From assembly GCF_037975245.1 (NCBI RefSeq), contig NC_092568.1:31468501-31532500 (forward strand): a stretch of DNA of 64,000 bases, read 5' to 3'. Under the pieces are notes generated by a model. That model made no database searches, was not told where the DNA came from, and saw nothing but the letters and a program-made list of their open reading frames with translations. This document shows, piece by piece, positions 38,701 through 50,024 of the stretch. How positions within the stretch are numbered: position 1 is the first letter of the stretch; each line of letters starts with the position of its first letter. The stretch is from Apostichopus japonicus (taxonomy: Eukaryota > Echinodermata > Holothuroidea > Aspidochirotida > Stichopodidae). Made by a program: the position numbers and the translations under genes.

Positions 38701-39961
38701 TAGCGCTATTTTTAATGATCTTCTGCAAGTTTTTACATGTCTTTTTTTTAGCTTTTCCTGTTGCGGTAATATCTATCTCTCTGCATCTTCTTTGGATGGC
38801 AAAACTGCTTTTGTTTTGGGCGATATTAAGGTGTGGACATACTAGATTGTTTCCGATGGAAAATGTAAAAATATGCAAGAGAGGCACCATAGATATCTCA
38901 AAGACTATTAGTAATTGCTATACGGAGAGTATTCTAGCCTGTCTGGGGAATAGGTAGGTATGTTAGAGAACGGCAAGAAGATGCTTGAAACATAGCAGTG
39001 TTCAAAGAGAAGAGCTTTTGGAGAGCCATAAACATTCATCTCATAAAATACATTTTCAGTTTTGGAGGAGATAAGTGGCTTTTTTTCTTTGGATGGGACT
39101 GCCAGAGAAATTTGATTTCAAGGCAATTCTAAGGAAGTGAAGAGGTTAAACATATAAAAATTAACATATTTCATATCAGATAGCATCTACCATTGGGTAA
39201 CTGCAGGATGTATAATAGACTGCTCATCTGGAAAGGAAGAGCATGGAGGAAGGAGGGCGGGAGGGGGGGGGGGGGTAAGGGGTGGGTGAAAGGTTGTGAT
39301 AGAATGGTCAGATAATTGGATGCATATATTTATTATTATATGTACGTAGATTGAGGGATATTTTTCTTAATTTTTGTTATTAATGTCAGTGATGTTTAAT
39401 ACGTTGTAACTGTATAATATTACTACCAGACACCAAGTAATCTTATGGTTTTCATACTGTAGTGGCAGGTCTTCAAATTTGATGTTGTGTTACCGTAGCA
39501 ACTGATGATGTGTAAAAGCGTTACGACTATATAAATTTGTTGATATGTATGATCTCAGTGAAATCAATTAACAAGATTGGAATGGCAAATTCCAAAATGG
39601 TCTTTGAAGATTAACAGAATGGTACAGACTTGTACCCTAGAGACAGTATGAAAATATTAAAATGAAGCTCAAACCATTCTTACATTAATAACAAAACCAA
39701 GTATAATGCCTTTTTTTTCTTTTTTTAAAGCCATTCTTTCTTGATTATATGTGTGATTAATATCTTAAGATACAAATTGCCTAATGACAAAGAATACATG
39801 ATCAATTCAGCAAAATATGAATGTAAATTAATGTCTGACTGAAGAAGATAACAGGGCTCAATGAGACACTCATAACATTGAAATTGACTCAGGAGCAAAT
39901 GAACACTGTAATGTTTCCCTTTCCTTATGCAACTGTGTGACATCTTTAATAATTAAGGTAA
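35718..39961. other. Intronic stretch, no gene recognised
   Basis: AT-rich. The 119-codon frame at 37700-38059 (+) and the hydrophobic frame at 38667-38957 (+) were inspected. Neither has a recognisable domain or convincing splice context. Confidence 0.45.
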
Positions 39962-40265
39962 AGGCTTGGTTCAGTGGTTAGAGTGTCGGCCTAAAAATCC
40001 TTGTGTTCCAGGATCAAACTTCCGCCAGGAGCAGGAATGGGAGAGAATACACACCCCTGCCTCGTTATCCTTTGAACACTTATCGAAAAGAGAAGGCTTG
40101 AAATTTAAGCCAGTGTTCATCCACAATCTAACACAGATAGGGTCTCAAATAAGCTACTGTAAGGCTCCTTGATGCGGGGTCTCTGAACTAAATTAAGCCA
40201 GGTCTATGCTGATAGTAGTGTGCGGCCAACACCTGTTGAGGTACCGAAACTATCAGGCGACATAC
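39962..40265 (+). repeat. tRNA-derived SINE, family C (single copy here)
   Basis: The head has a perfect A-box TGGTTCAGTGG (39967-39977) and a near-perfect B-box GATCAAACT (40012-40020) at normal tRNA spacing. A body unrelated to families A and B follows. The 3' boundary is approximate. A lone tRNA pseudogene is the alternative. Confidence 0.65.
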
Positions 40266-42894
40266 ACTTAGTTGCAGATTGTTTGACATAAATCTGTAAT
40301 AATGAATGGATTGATAAATATCTATAGATTTACATATCCCGCAGTTTCAGTTTATTGCAGGTGTAGGACGGAAATTGATAGGATAGTTAGATTTACTGTA
40401 AATACTAAATAATGAATAAATGGCTATCGAGTTATACAGTGGACTTACTCATAATGAAGGGTACATACAGATTTTATGATTTAAATATTCGTTAGCAGCT
40501 GACCCAAAAATAATATGAAAAGAAATATTTGTGTAGAATCCACAAGGATAGATGTTTGTAGGAAGTTTAGTACAATGTGAGTTGAAGCATATTTTGCTTC
40601 CCATACACATCACACTCCCAGCAGCTGTAATCTACATTGGACGATATCAGAGATTTTAAAAGGGTCTCAACATGCAACAAACTCTTCATCTTAAATGCGA
40701 ACAGTTCTATAGAGTCGCACATCACGATAAATGCACGAGGAGCACCCTAATCAAATAACATGGTAGAATTTGAAACCCAACTCAGATGCTAAGACCTCAA
40801 AGCTGCTCTCCCACTGTCAGAGACGCTACTCATGTTATCCTTTCTCCACGTGAGTGATGGGCTGCGATTATTAAGGAGACAAACATCCACGTCAAAATCA
40901 CCTGGTGGCTTTGATTTTCCGTCAGAGATCTTACAGATGGAAATCTCTGTTCTACTGATAAGAGTTATTCATTTCTCTGTGGGATATTAAGAAGATATAC
41001 CTAGAGAGAGTAAACATGAAACCGGACACTTCATTCTTTCTCTCGTGAAGCAGAGAATTCGAGATGAGACTATTAACGTTTCTCTAGACCGATAGGATGT
41101 ATCACAAATATATGTCTTGAAAGCAACTCTTAAAACTCTTCAAATAGATGTTACTGTACTTTTCTCCAACATCTCAAGATATCCACCCAATGAAAGAAAG
41201 AAGAAAAAAAAAAGGAAGATAAAAAAAAAGAAAAATCTCTGCAAAAGTCATTGGTATGGGTGTAAAATTTTATGATCTCCCATGGGATATTTGCCATTTT
41301 AAAAGAAATCATTCAAGTCCATTAAGCAGGCAACTTTATAGTACAATTATCCATTCTGAATGACGTCTTTGCCCATAATAGGATGCATCTGACCATTTTC
41401 GCGATCTTTCCGTCAGGCGGTGGGGACAGATTAGTGTGAATTGAAATAATGTTTGCAAAAGTAGAAAAATATGTGACAAAATTGTTTAGAACCAACGTTT
41501 GTGATTTTTTCTTTTATGATATGGGGGGGGGGGTGGGATTGTGGATGGAGGTGTTGGTGTGGGATTTGGAGAGGTTGAATTCGACAGAGAGTGTTAGGCA
41601 GTGTGCGTAAGGTGACCTGCAGTACTTAAATGAGCATTCGCCTCTCAATCTCATTTCAATAAGTAGGTTTCTTGTTCTAATTCAGCTTGTATTTAAACGA
41701 ATGCTTCATAGTAAGTGGAGTATCACAAGCTTGAAGGAGGCCATTTGATTAAAATCAACCCGAAAGTAATAATGCCCTGATCTTGAACGATGAGATATTA
41801 TGCCATCTACTGCTGACTAAAACTTCCCTCTGTCAAAGTTTTTTTTTTTTTTTTTTTTTTCCAAACTTTTCATGTAGTTGAATATGCGCCTTGCAAAATG
41901 CAGATTTTATCACAGCAATTGAAGATACCCTTCATTGTTCAAGACTTAATCTGTGCCTTGCAAGTGTACGTCTGGTTATAAACATATATCATTTACCCTT
42001 GAGAGGATCTTAAGAGCAACATCTTCAATTTTGAGACTTCAACACTGTTGTCACTGTTGTTACTGCTGCAAATGTTTCAGAAAGCTATGTCCCCTTTTAT
42101 CAGGTAATTCATTTAATATGTCTGCTGAGATGTCTGTCTGTTCGCTCCAGGTTACTCGTGAGGTACGCCTGAACATACAGAATGACTTAGACTAAAGAAA
42201 TCCATCAAGATTTCACTGAGTGCATTTGGTTTGAAAACTACACCAGTATCCTCGCATGGAAAATGTGAAGTTTAAAGGAGATGTCTTTCCGATGTCTGGA
42301 AAAATCTCCTCGACCCAGTGAAAAATATCTTGTGACTTTTGGGTGTAGCACCCATAGATTGCAGACTGTCGTTGTTTGTTATTTAATTTTGAAACTGACA
42401 CAGCTTTGATACTTTTTGAGATTTGGAATAAAAGAAGGAAAAGAAGAAATCAATATAATGAAAGGTATACTGCATTTAGAAAGTAAATCTGATTTAAATT
42501 TCTCTTTGAGTTCCTGGAAAACATGTCAGTTTGATAAGGAAAACAAAATTGTTACAGTCCCCTGGGGTGAAAACTTTTAGCACTGTCATAAAGTTGATGG
42601 AAGTCTTAAATTTGCGTACCATCAAATCAAAGAGTGGTGTAGTAGATTCTTGACTTTTAAATCATTAGGATTGCTTCATGTTTAATGACCATGCATACCA
42701 TTGAGATGTAGATACCATGATTTTAAAATATTTTTATGGCAGGTATCATAAATTCCTCATTATGGCAGCCACTGTAATTGCATTTAAGCAACTTTAAAGG
42801 ATAAAGTCATTCCATAAAGGCAATTTGTTATTTATCATATATGTAAGAACTCACCTTGCATATTTTTATAGCAGTCTTGGTGGTTATAATGAAA
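40266..42894. other. Intronic stretch with a compositionally complex patch at 40620-41110
   Basis: No gene recognised. 40620-41110 is less AT-rich and non-repetitive and could be a conserved non-coding element. A T22 run lies at 41839-41860 and a G run near 41523. Confidence 0.4.
41839..41860. repeat. Poly-T tract (22 T)
   Basis: An uninterrupted T run; it could be the tail of a minus-strand retroposed sequence, but no element was recognised beside it. Confidence 0.9.
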
Positions 42895-43262
42895 GCATTG
42901 TGCTAGATACATCTGTGCATAATTGTGTAGCAACTAGCCTACAGTATTTTGCATGACAGTACATTTGTGCATGATTTGGATAGCAACTAGCCCAATGTAC
43001 ATCTGTGCGTAATTGTGTTGCAGCTATAACACTCATTTTAAATAGCATGCATTTGACATGTGCAACATTTAGGTAGCAAGTACCATCTCGTTTTTCATAG
43101 CATAATATCTGCAGCATAATGTGTACAATTGGAACCAGCAAAGTTTGCATAGCATGTGCATTTGGACGTAATTGTGTGTAGCAATAAGTAGCCCATTTTT
43201 CATCGCACCATCGAAACATATAGGTTCGCATATTTGCATAACTGTAGCAGCTAACCCATGCA
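42895..43262 (+). repeat. Degenerate tandem repeat (~30-60 bp units)
   Basis: Variants of ACATCTGTGCATAATTGTG followed by TAGCAACTAGCC recur about six to seven times with heavy decay. The long - strand frame across it is a repeat artefact. Confidence 0.75.
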
Positions 43263-45481
43263 GTGACTACCATCTAAATGATTCCTTTTTAATGCATCAA
43301 CAGTGCAGAGTTCGAATTAGTCGGTATTTTGTTCATCCAGGAACATTGATAGGCAATCAACTCTTCCATTCTTGCTCTAGCTGTTTGACTCTGGTGTGAA
43401 ATCCCCGCTAATTTTGATGATCAACCTGCCTAGGTTATTGAACTTCAAACAACCCCTTAGTAAGAGTGTTTCATATTAAGGCAGTCTTTACATGGCTGTT
43501 AACGAAAGAAGCTTCCATTTGTACACATGAGAGTTGCATGATTACCAGTATTCGGCAGCTGCTGTCAGTTGATCTGGCCCAGTTCCATCTCTTTGACAGT
43601 TTTCTGCGTTCTTTCGTTGACATGTAATGTGTCCCTAAACTGCAAGGCCGAGACGCCACGATAGCGAGGTATATATATATAGCCATCTTCCCGGTTAGTA
43701 ACAGAGTATCTCTCTCTCATGCGCATGTTATACGACATGGATGTAAAATTGCTCGTGTTTCTTTTTAACTGCAGGGAGAGACTCCCCAAGAAGTAAAAGA
43801 TCAGATTTTATTCCTGAGAGAATGATCAGATGTAGCATGCTCCAGGCAGCTAGCTTTTTCTATATATTACGGCGGGAAGAAAATGTAGTTGTCGAAATTA
43901 AGCGCATAGGATGATGCCTTTCAAATAAAACAAGCATTATAATACACCTCTGTCACGCTGTGTGCTGCGACAGAGACAGGTAGATTGTCTGCTATGATTA
44001 AAGTTTGGCCGTGAGAAGATTGCATCGAAGTTGAGTCCTCATTGAATTTCATTCTGCTGAATTTGCTGGTATTCCCTTGAATGTATCAGTTCCTTCTTCA
44101 ACCTAAAACTGCCCTAAAGTACCATACTACTAAAAGTTTGGCTATTTATTCTTCTGAGCTCGAATCATCTGCGACTCATCACCGCTCTTTGCATCATTTA
44201 TCGTCTTTGTATTCACCGTTGGCTGGCCTGATCAAAATAGTCGTAGGTAGCCCAAGAGCTTAAAATGTACTATATTGTTTGATAAATTTGCCATGATCTT
44301 GTGGAAAATACAAACGTTAATTTAAAGAGCATAGGCAAGTACTGAAGCTTTACTCATTTCTGTTCAAGTTTTAGTATTGTGATGGAATGTAGGAAAAGTT
44401 TAGTACTCTATCTTGGTCCATTGTTGAAATTCCAAGTGGTTTTGTCTACTTAAGGCAATTTAATACTATAATATAGTGAGAAGAATGTAAAAGCAAAAGT
44501 ATATTATCCATTCCCATTTGTAATTGTTGTTCCGATCTAGAAATAACGGATCAGATTGAGAAGTTGTCATTCTCTGTACACTATATTCATGAGTGTTACC
44601 ATGCATGTTCCAAACCATAAAAGACGAAGTTGCTGGAAGAGGTTCAGTTGGGGCTGGCCAGAGCCAGGAATTCTGAGGTTTGAGTCCAGGCACCAACCTG
44701 CAGGGCCATGTGCCTGGTGGTGGGTTAGGTGGTGGGAGAGGTGCATGATGGGAGAGGTGGTGGAGGTAGGTGGTGAATGGGAGCTGTATTTCATTTGCTA
44801 TGTTTTTTCTTTTTTGATGGTTGTGAACTGAACCTCTTTCCTTCTTGGTATTTGGGGATTTGACGTTTCCTTTTTCTCCTCTCTCATTAAAAATCTGACG
44901 ACTTTATGTTTCCCTTTGCTTGCTAAAAAATGTCTTTGTTTTCCTTGATTACTCCTTCATCCTTGTGGATTTACTTGAATCGTTCATTACCTGTCTAATA
45001 ATTGATTGATCAATAGTTCTTTCTACTCTTGTTTATGTTAAAAAATGCATTGGTATTATCTTATTATGCAAATTAGCAATGAGGTGTTTGATAAACCAAA
45101 GATCAAAGAGGGAAATTCATTTTCATAGTAAAAATTATATTATTTAGCACTCTCTAATAAAATAATATCCAGTTGCCAAGTTAAGCAGATTTTGGGTATT
45201 AATTTTGGTCAAATTTTTGACTGGTTTTTGATGTTTACATCCAGTGCTATTGTTGACCTGACAAATCAATTTCATTGTAAAATCATGATGAAAGTATTCT
45301 TTCAATACCTATGAAATTAATAATTAATAAGTAATAATTGTTGTTCACAGTATATTTGATGTCAATGTTTGTGATATTTTTTTTATAATTGATTTCAGTG
45401 TAAAATATCTTCCTTTATGGCATCCTTTACTTTATTATATTATTTGAATTTAATATTATGATTTTCTTCTTATCTTACAAG
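43263..45481. other. Intronic stretch, no gene recognised
   Basis: Includes a GGT-rich tract (44715-44790) that creates spurious frames on both strands. Confidence 0.45.
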
Positions 45482-45499
45482 CATCAAGTGAAACAGAAG
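45482..45499 (+). CDS. Candidate 18-nt phase-1 microexon of neurexin
   Basis: The sequence CATCAAGTGAAACAGAAG is preceded by a pyrimidine-rich stretch ending ATCTTACAAG and followed by GTATGATT, a plausible donor. The length is a multiple of three. Entering in phase 1, as the upstream exon requires (its last base is G), it reads A-S-S-E-T-E and leaves in phase 1, so it can be included or skipped without shifting frame. Alpha-neurexins carry small phase-1 cassette exons between EGF1 and LNS2 (splice site 1), which fits in position and size. Such a short string with splice sites can also arise by chance in 50 kb; no transcript evidence is available. Confidence 0.4.
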
Positions 45500-47925
45500 G
45501 TATGATTCATGTTTTAATACTTTATTTATATAGTGTTATCTTTTATTTACCTACGGGCTTTGTTCATAATTTCTGCACTTCTTCTAGTTCTTTGTTTTCA
45601 AGAATATATGGGAATCATCATTTTAGTAAACAAGTTCAAGTTTTTCTACACTTCTTCAGGTATACACTTCTATCGTTCTAAAAATATCTATTTAATTCTT
45701 GATATTCATATCTGCTTTGTTTTATAATATGCAAATTGAAATTTAAATAACTCAGTATTAGCAACCTCTTACTTACAATTAACCACTTATTATTACATAA
45801 CAGTACATATTAACAAATTTTTGTACCAATGCGCATTTCAATTTCCTTAAAGTTTCCTCATAAAATAATACGGATAAGTGTAACTTTTTCTGGCAAGTTT
45901 TATACAAATCCAGTGAAACTTGCCAAGAAATATTTGTCAGACTGTAAGTTTAGATCCTGAGAGCTGGAAATGTTTTAATTGAAATTATTACATTACTAAT
46001 AATATTCTTAATTATTATATATTATTAATGTTGCTGACTGGTGTGGGCGACAATTGCTTTTATTATGTTAGCAATAACATAACGGTCTTGCGAAAAACTG
46101 TATGGAAGGATTGGTAAAAATATTCAGGTTGGTATAAATTGTTTTTGTTGTCGTTAATTATTAAGTAAAACATTTTATTGCACCTGGCTAGCATAATGCA
46201 TGCAGAGCAACCAGGGTTGGGATAATGGCACAAGTTATTCTGTGATAGAATAGCTACTGTATGTTAGCTTTCTTTCATTCTTTGTCAATCAGTATATTGC
46301 ATTAATGTTGTTCACTTACACTCCATTGATGATGTCAGAACAATTAATAGGCAAGTGTTTTCCCATCAGATAAGACATATTTCCCATGAAGTACCCTAAA
46401 GTCTGAAATAGCAATAAAGAAAACCATGGAGTGGCAAGAGTGAAGTAAAAACTCAAGTTTAGTTTGATATATTAGTACATCTTGCATCATTATAACATAT
46501 TTCTGGACAATTGACATTGTTACTCTGTAATAAGCACACAGTTGATGAAATTTCAACTGTATTTCTATCAGTTGTGCTAGAAATTATGGTGACTCATATT
46601 CAAATATTTAAAAGCTTTTGACTGCCGTCCTTATATATAATCCTGAAATATAGTTGTCTAAATTTAACATATTCCTCAATGTTATGAGGACAAAGGCAAT
46701 CTCAATAAAAAGAAGTATCATTTTGAAAAACTTTAACAGATTAAGCACACTAAAATATGGAGACCACACATCATGACCTTTAAAGAATAAGAATTGAGTA
46801 AAACTGCTAAAATAGGTCACGCAAACATCACGCCAAGACGAGCACCGGCTTCAAATTGACCCTCCCAATAAACGGCACGGACATTACAACTTATAAATAA
46901 AATTATATGCCAAAGTAGGTAAACATTAGAACAGGGAAGTGTCTCTTTCGGCCCCAAATCTGCAACTTATAAGGGGCTGCATTTTTATGATGAAGTATAA
47001 AGCTTTCTTCAGAGTATCTTTTAGACATACCGTTCGATAAAATTTGGCAGCTATGGGTAGGATTTGTTAACCAAGACTGATACGTACGCATGCTATAGAC
47101 AAAGCTTGGGTCATACGGGACAAGTGAACTCGCTGACTATTATTTTTCTTGCCGACTAGATCTTGCATGATTTCATTTTCGGCGAAAAACTATAGCCCAC
47201 AGGTTTTGAAGAAATCAGCGTCTCTTTTCATTTCTGTATGAATAAACCCTTCGATGACCCTAGCTATTTCCCCTCTGAGCTCCCCAAGATTATACTAGTC
47301 CTTGATCGTAACAAAATACAAGAATCTCAAATCACACAGTTCTGTTCAGTGAAAGAATCGGTGTTAAACTGGAAACCATTGCTTCTGATGCCCTTTGATG
47401 TAATAAACTTGTGAATATGTCACTTAGGGCAACGTAAAAATGGCTACTTTTATGAAGATATTAGGGAATTATTGTCAGAAGCCGAGATCTGTAAGAGAAT
47501 TGAGTGGAGCTGTTGCCCTGTTCATAAAATCCAGGCTTAAAGTTGTAGTACTGCTCGGAGATTGACAAAAAGAAAATACCTTCAGTATGTCTAATTGATT
47601 AGAGGTAGCTGGAATATATTTGTGAAGAAGTTCATATCATAAAGCACTGATTTCATTGATTATGCTTCACCTTTGATACACATTAGTTCTGCCCATTACA
47701 ATGCTATTCATTGGGCTAACTGACTATAGTCAGCCAAGTGATTGAAAACATTTAACATTCTAGCACTTTGTATAATATAAGATAAAAACACAATATAAAA
47801 CAGTACATTTTGCGGGTGACATTTTTCAGAATTGAATAGAATCTATAATAAGTCACTTATTGACTTTCATTTGGTCAAAAACATATATGGTGATGTCTTA
47901 AGTCTGATCATTTATGTATGTATTG
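45500..47925. other. Intronic stretch with a less AT-rich patch at 46810-47540
   Basis: No gene recognised. The patch is non-repetitive and may be regulatory; this cannot be decided without a second genome. Confidence 0.4.
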
Positions 47926-48153
47926 TAGATCCTCCTGCAAGCAGGAACTCGCGAAGAAGCCATCATTGGCTTATCAAAGCTGCAATCTGACTGAAGTCAG
48001 TCTCTTAGATTCATATTTAACGTCCATGATTATGAATTGTCAAATTGTCAACAACTCTGTAACTGGACGACATACATTAATCTTGGAGTGACTCGAACTG
48101 GGGACCTTATATGATTGAAGGGCACCGGCATTAACCACTGAGCTAACACTCCA
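47926..48153 (-). repeat. tRNA-derived SINE, family A, copy 3 (best preserved)
   Basis: The reverse complement has a perfect A-box TAGCTCAGTGG and a perfect B-box GTTCGAGTC. The family A body follows, ending GCAGGAGGATCTA. This copy shows that the promoter of the family is tRNA-like. Confidence 0.88.
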
Positions 48154-49581
48154 GCAAACAATTCTTTATGAATGATTGAGAGGAAGTATAAATATTCCTA
48201 CAGCTGGTTACATTAAACAAATCTCAGGATATTTTGTTTGTCATTGAGACATTTAATTGTCTACTTTGTCCATCTTTAATGTGTATCAGAACAGGTTGAA
48301 TCATGATTTGAAGTTTTTGAACTTTGTAAGATATATGCATAATTTGAACCCCCCCCCCCCCAAAGTTTTAGTACTGTGTCTATTATGCATGGTGCAGTCA
48401 TTTTGTAGACATATATTGATATGATAATATATTGATATTCACCATCCAGGGACAATTAGATTGTAGGAGAAAATACAGACACCTTCTCGGGTGTTTCCTT
48501 TTTCCTCAAATCGAATCAAAACATTTTGGGTGTTTATAAGCAAGCGGTTATTTGCAAATTCTTGTTACCTTACTTTCCTCTAACTCATCAAGCTCTGTGC
48601 TTTATTTTTGTTAGGTCTTTTGCTTCTTGAAATATGATGAAGACTTCGTAATTCGATCAACCTCTGTTTCTCCAGTCGTCATCTCCAGAAATCATCTCAT
48701 TTACATGCAAAAAAGCCTTGTGAACAAGCTGGGAAATACTGTATAAAATAAACTGCCTCTCGTTTTTGGTATAGGGTTTACTTCTTGGCATATAGTAGTA
48801 TTTCTATTTTTATTTGTCTGTTTTTGTATACATACATTTGCTGGTGTGTGTCAGTAGCAGTATGACCAAAAACGAAGAACAAATTATAAAGTAGAGTATA
48901 ATTGGCAAACAATATCACTTTGCCATCTTTACTTCAGTGAATACTGGTTGCTTTTTATTCCCTCCTGTTTTGAATTATTGATACAAATGCTAGCGATAAC
49001 GACACCTATCTTTAATGCTCTGAAATCAGAAGACGCTTTGAAGGTGAAATATAATGTTTGGTGTATAGAGCTGTCAAAGGTGTTCACTGAGATACTAAAC
49101 ACACATCGAATATTTTCCTGTAAGGTATAACCCGAGAAGAGGCTGCACGTTGCAGGTTTATTAATGCACAACGGAAGTAGTATATGTCAGCGATGTTATA
49201 TTTACTGTCACGTTCTGAAAGTCAAACAAATGTGAAATAGTTTACAGAAATGTTTTGCTACGGTACTAGCCTCAAGTTATTATGGACTTTTTTACAACCC
49301 TGGACAGCGATAAACAAAAATAATTATCATGTAAATTTCCAGCATGCTCAACGATATAGATACGTTATCAAATGAGTTCATTAGAGGCTGACTTTTCTCG
49401 CTCTGTATTCTTCATGTCAGTTTGACGAAATAATTCCAAATACATATTTACTTCAAAGTGAAGCATGCCACAGGGCTGAAAAAGATATCCTTTATGCCTC
49501 TCCCTAATTCGAAATTCCCAACTATCCCTCCCAAAAAATGAGAAACATGAATAAAGAAAAGAACTTGGGACAAAATATTAA
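48154..49581. other. Intronic stretch, no gene recognised
   Basis: AT-rich, with a C13 run at 48349-48361. The short frames at 48929-49171 on both strands are unsupported. Confidence 0.5.
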
Positions 49582-49697
49582 CAAACTGCTCATCTACTGC
49601 AAAAAGCCTGTGTAGGTGAATATATATGAAGTTTTGTGGACCTGACATTTCAATCCTAGCATTATCATGCATCTTCAGAAGCTTACCCAAATGAATG
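49582..49697 (+). repeat. Second copy of the 11.1-kb repeat module
   Basis: CAAACTGCTCATCTACT, AAGCCTGTGTAGGTGAAT and ACCTGACATTTCAATCCTAG, then ATCTTCAGAAG, parallel 11121-11216 in order and spacing. Here the module runs into a minisatellite instead of folding back. Confidence 0.75.
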
Positions 49698-50024
49698 TGA
49701 CAGGAACTACTTAAATATAAAAATTACCTATCACAGGAACTACTAAAATATAAAAATACCTATCACAGGAACTACTTAAATATAAACATTACCTATCACA
49801 GGAACTACTTAAATATAAAAATTACCTATCACAGGAACTACTTAATATAAAAATTACCTATCACAGGAACTACTTAAATATAGAAATTACCTATCACAGG
49901 AAATACTTAAATACAAACAGTATACCTATCACAGGAACTACTTAATATAAAAATTACCTATCACAGGAACTACTTAAATATAAAAATTACCTATCACATG
50001 CAGGAACTACTTAAATATAAAATG
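49698..50024 (+). repeat. Minisatellite, about 10 units of ~33 bp
   Basis: Units are variants of ATCACAGGAACTACTTAAAT followed by ATAAAAATTACCT. The first unit begins inside the module that precedes it (GTGACAGGAACTAC, matching ATGACAAGTAACAG of the 11.2-kb copy), so the array grew out of the element's end. Confidence 0.93.

Noticed and set aside
38667-38957. 96-codon hydrophobic frame, + strand
   Set aside because: Hydrophobicity comes from T-rich DNA; no family resemblance or splice context.
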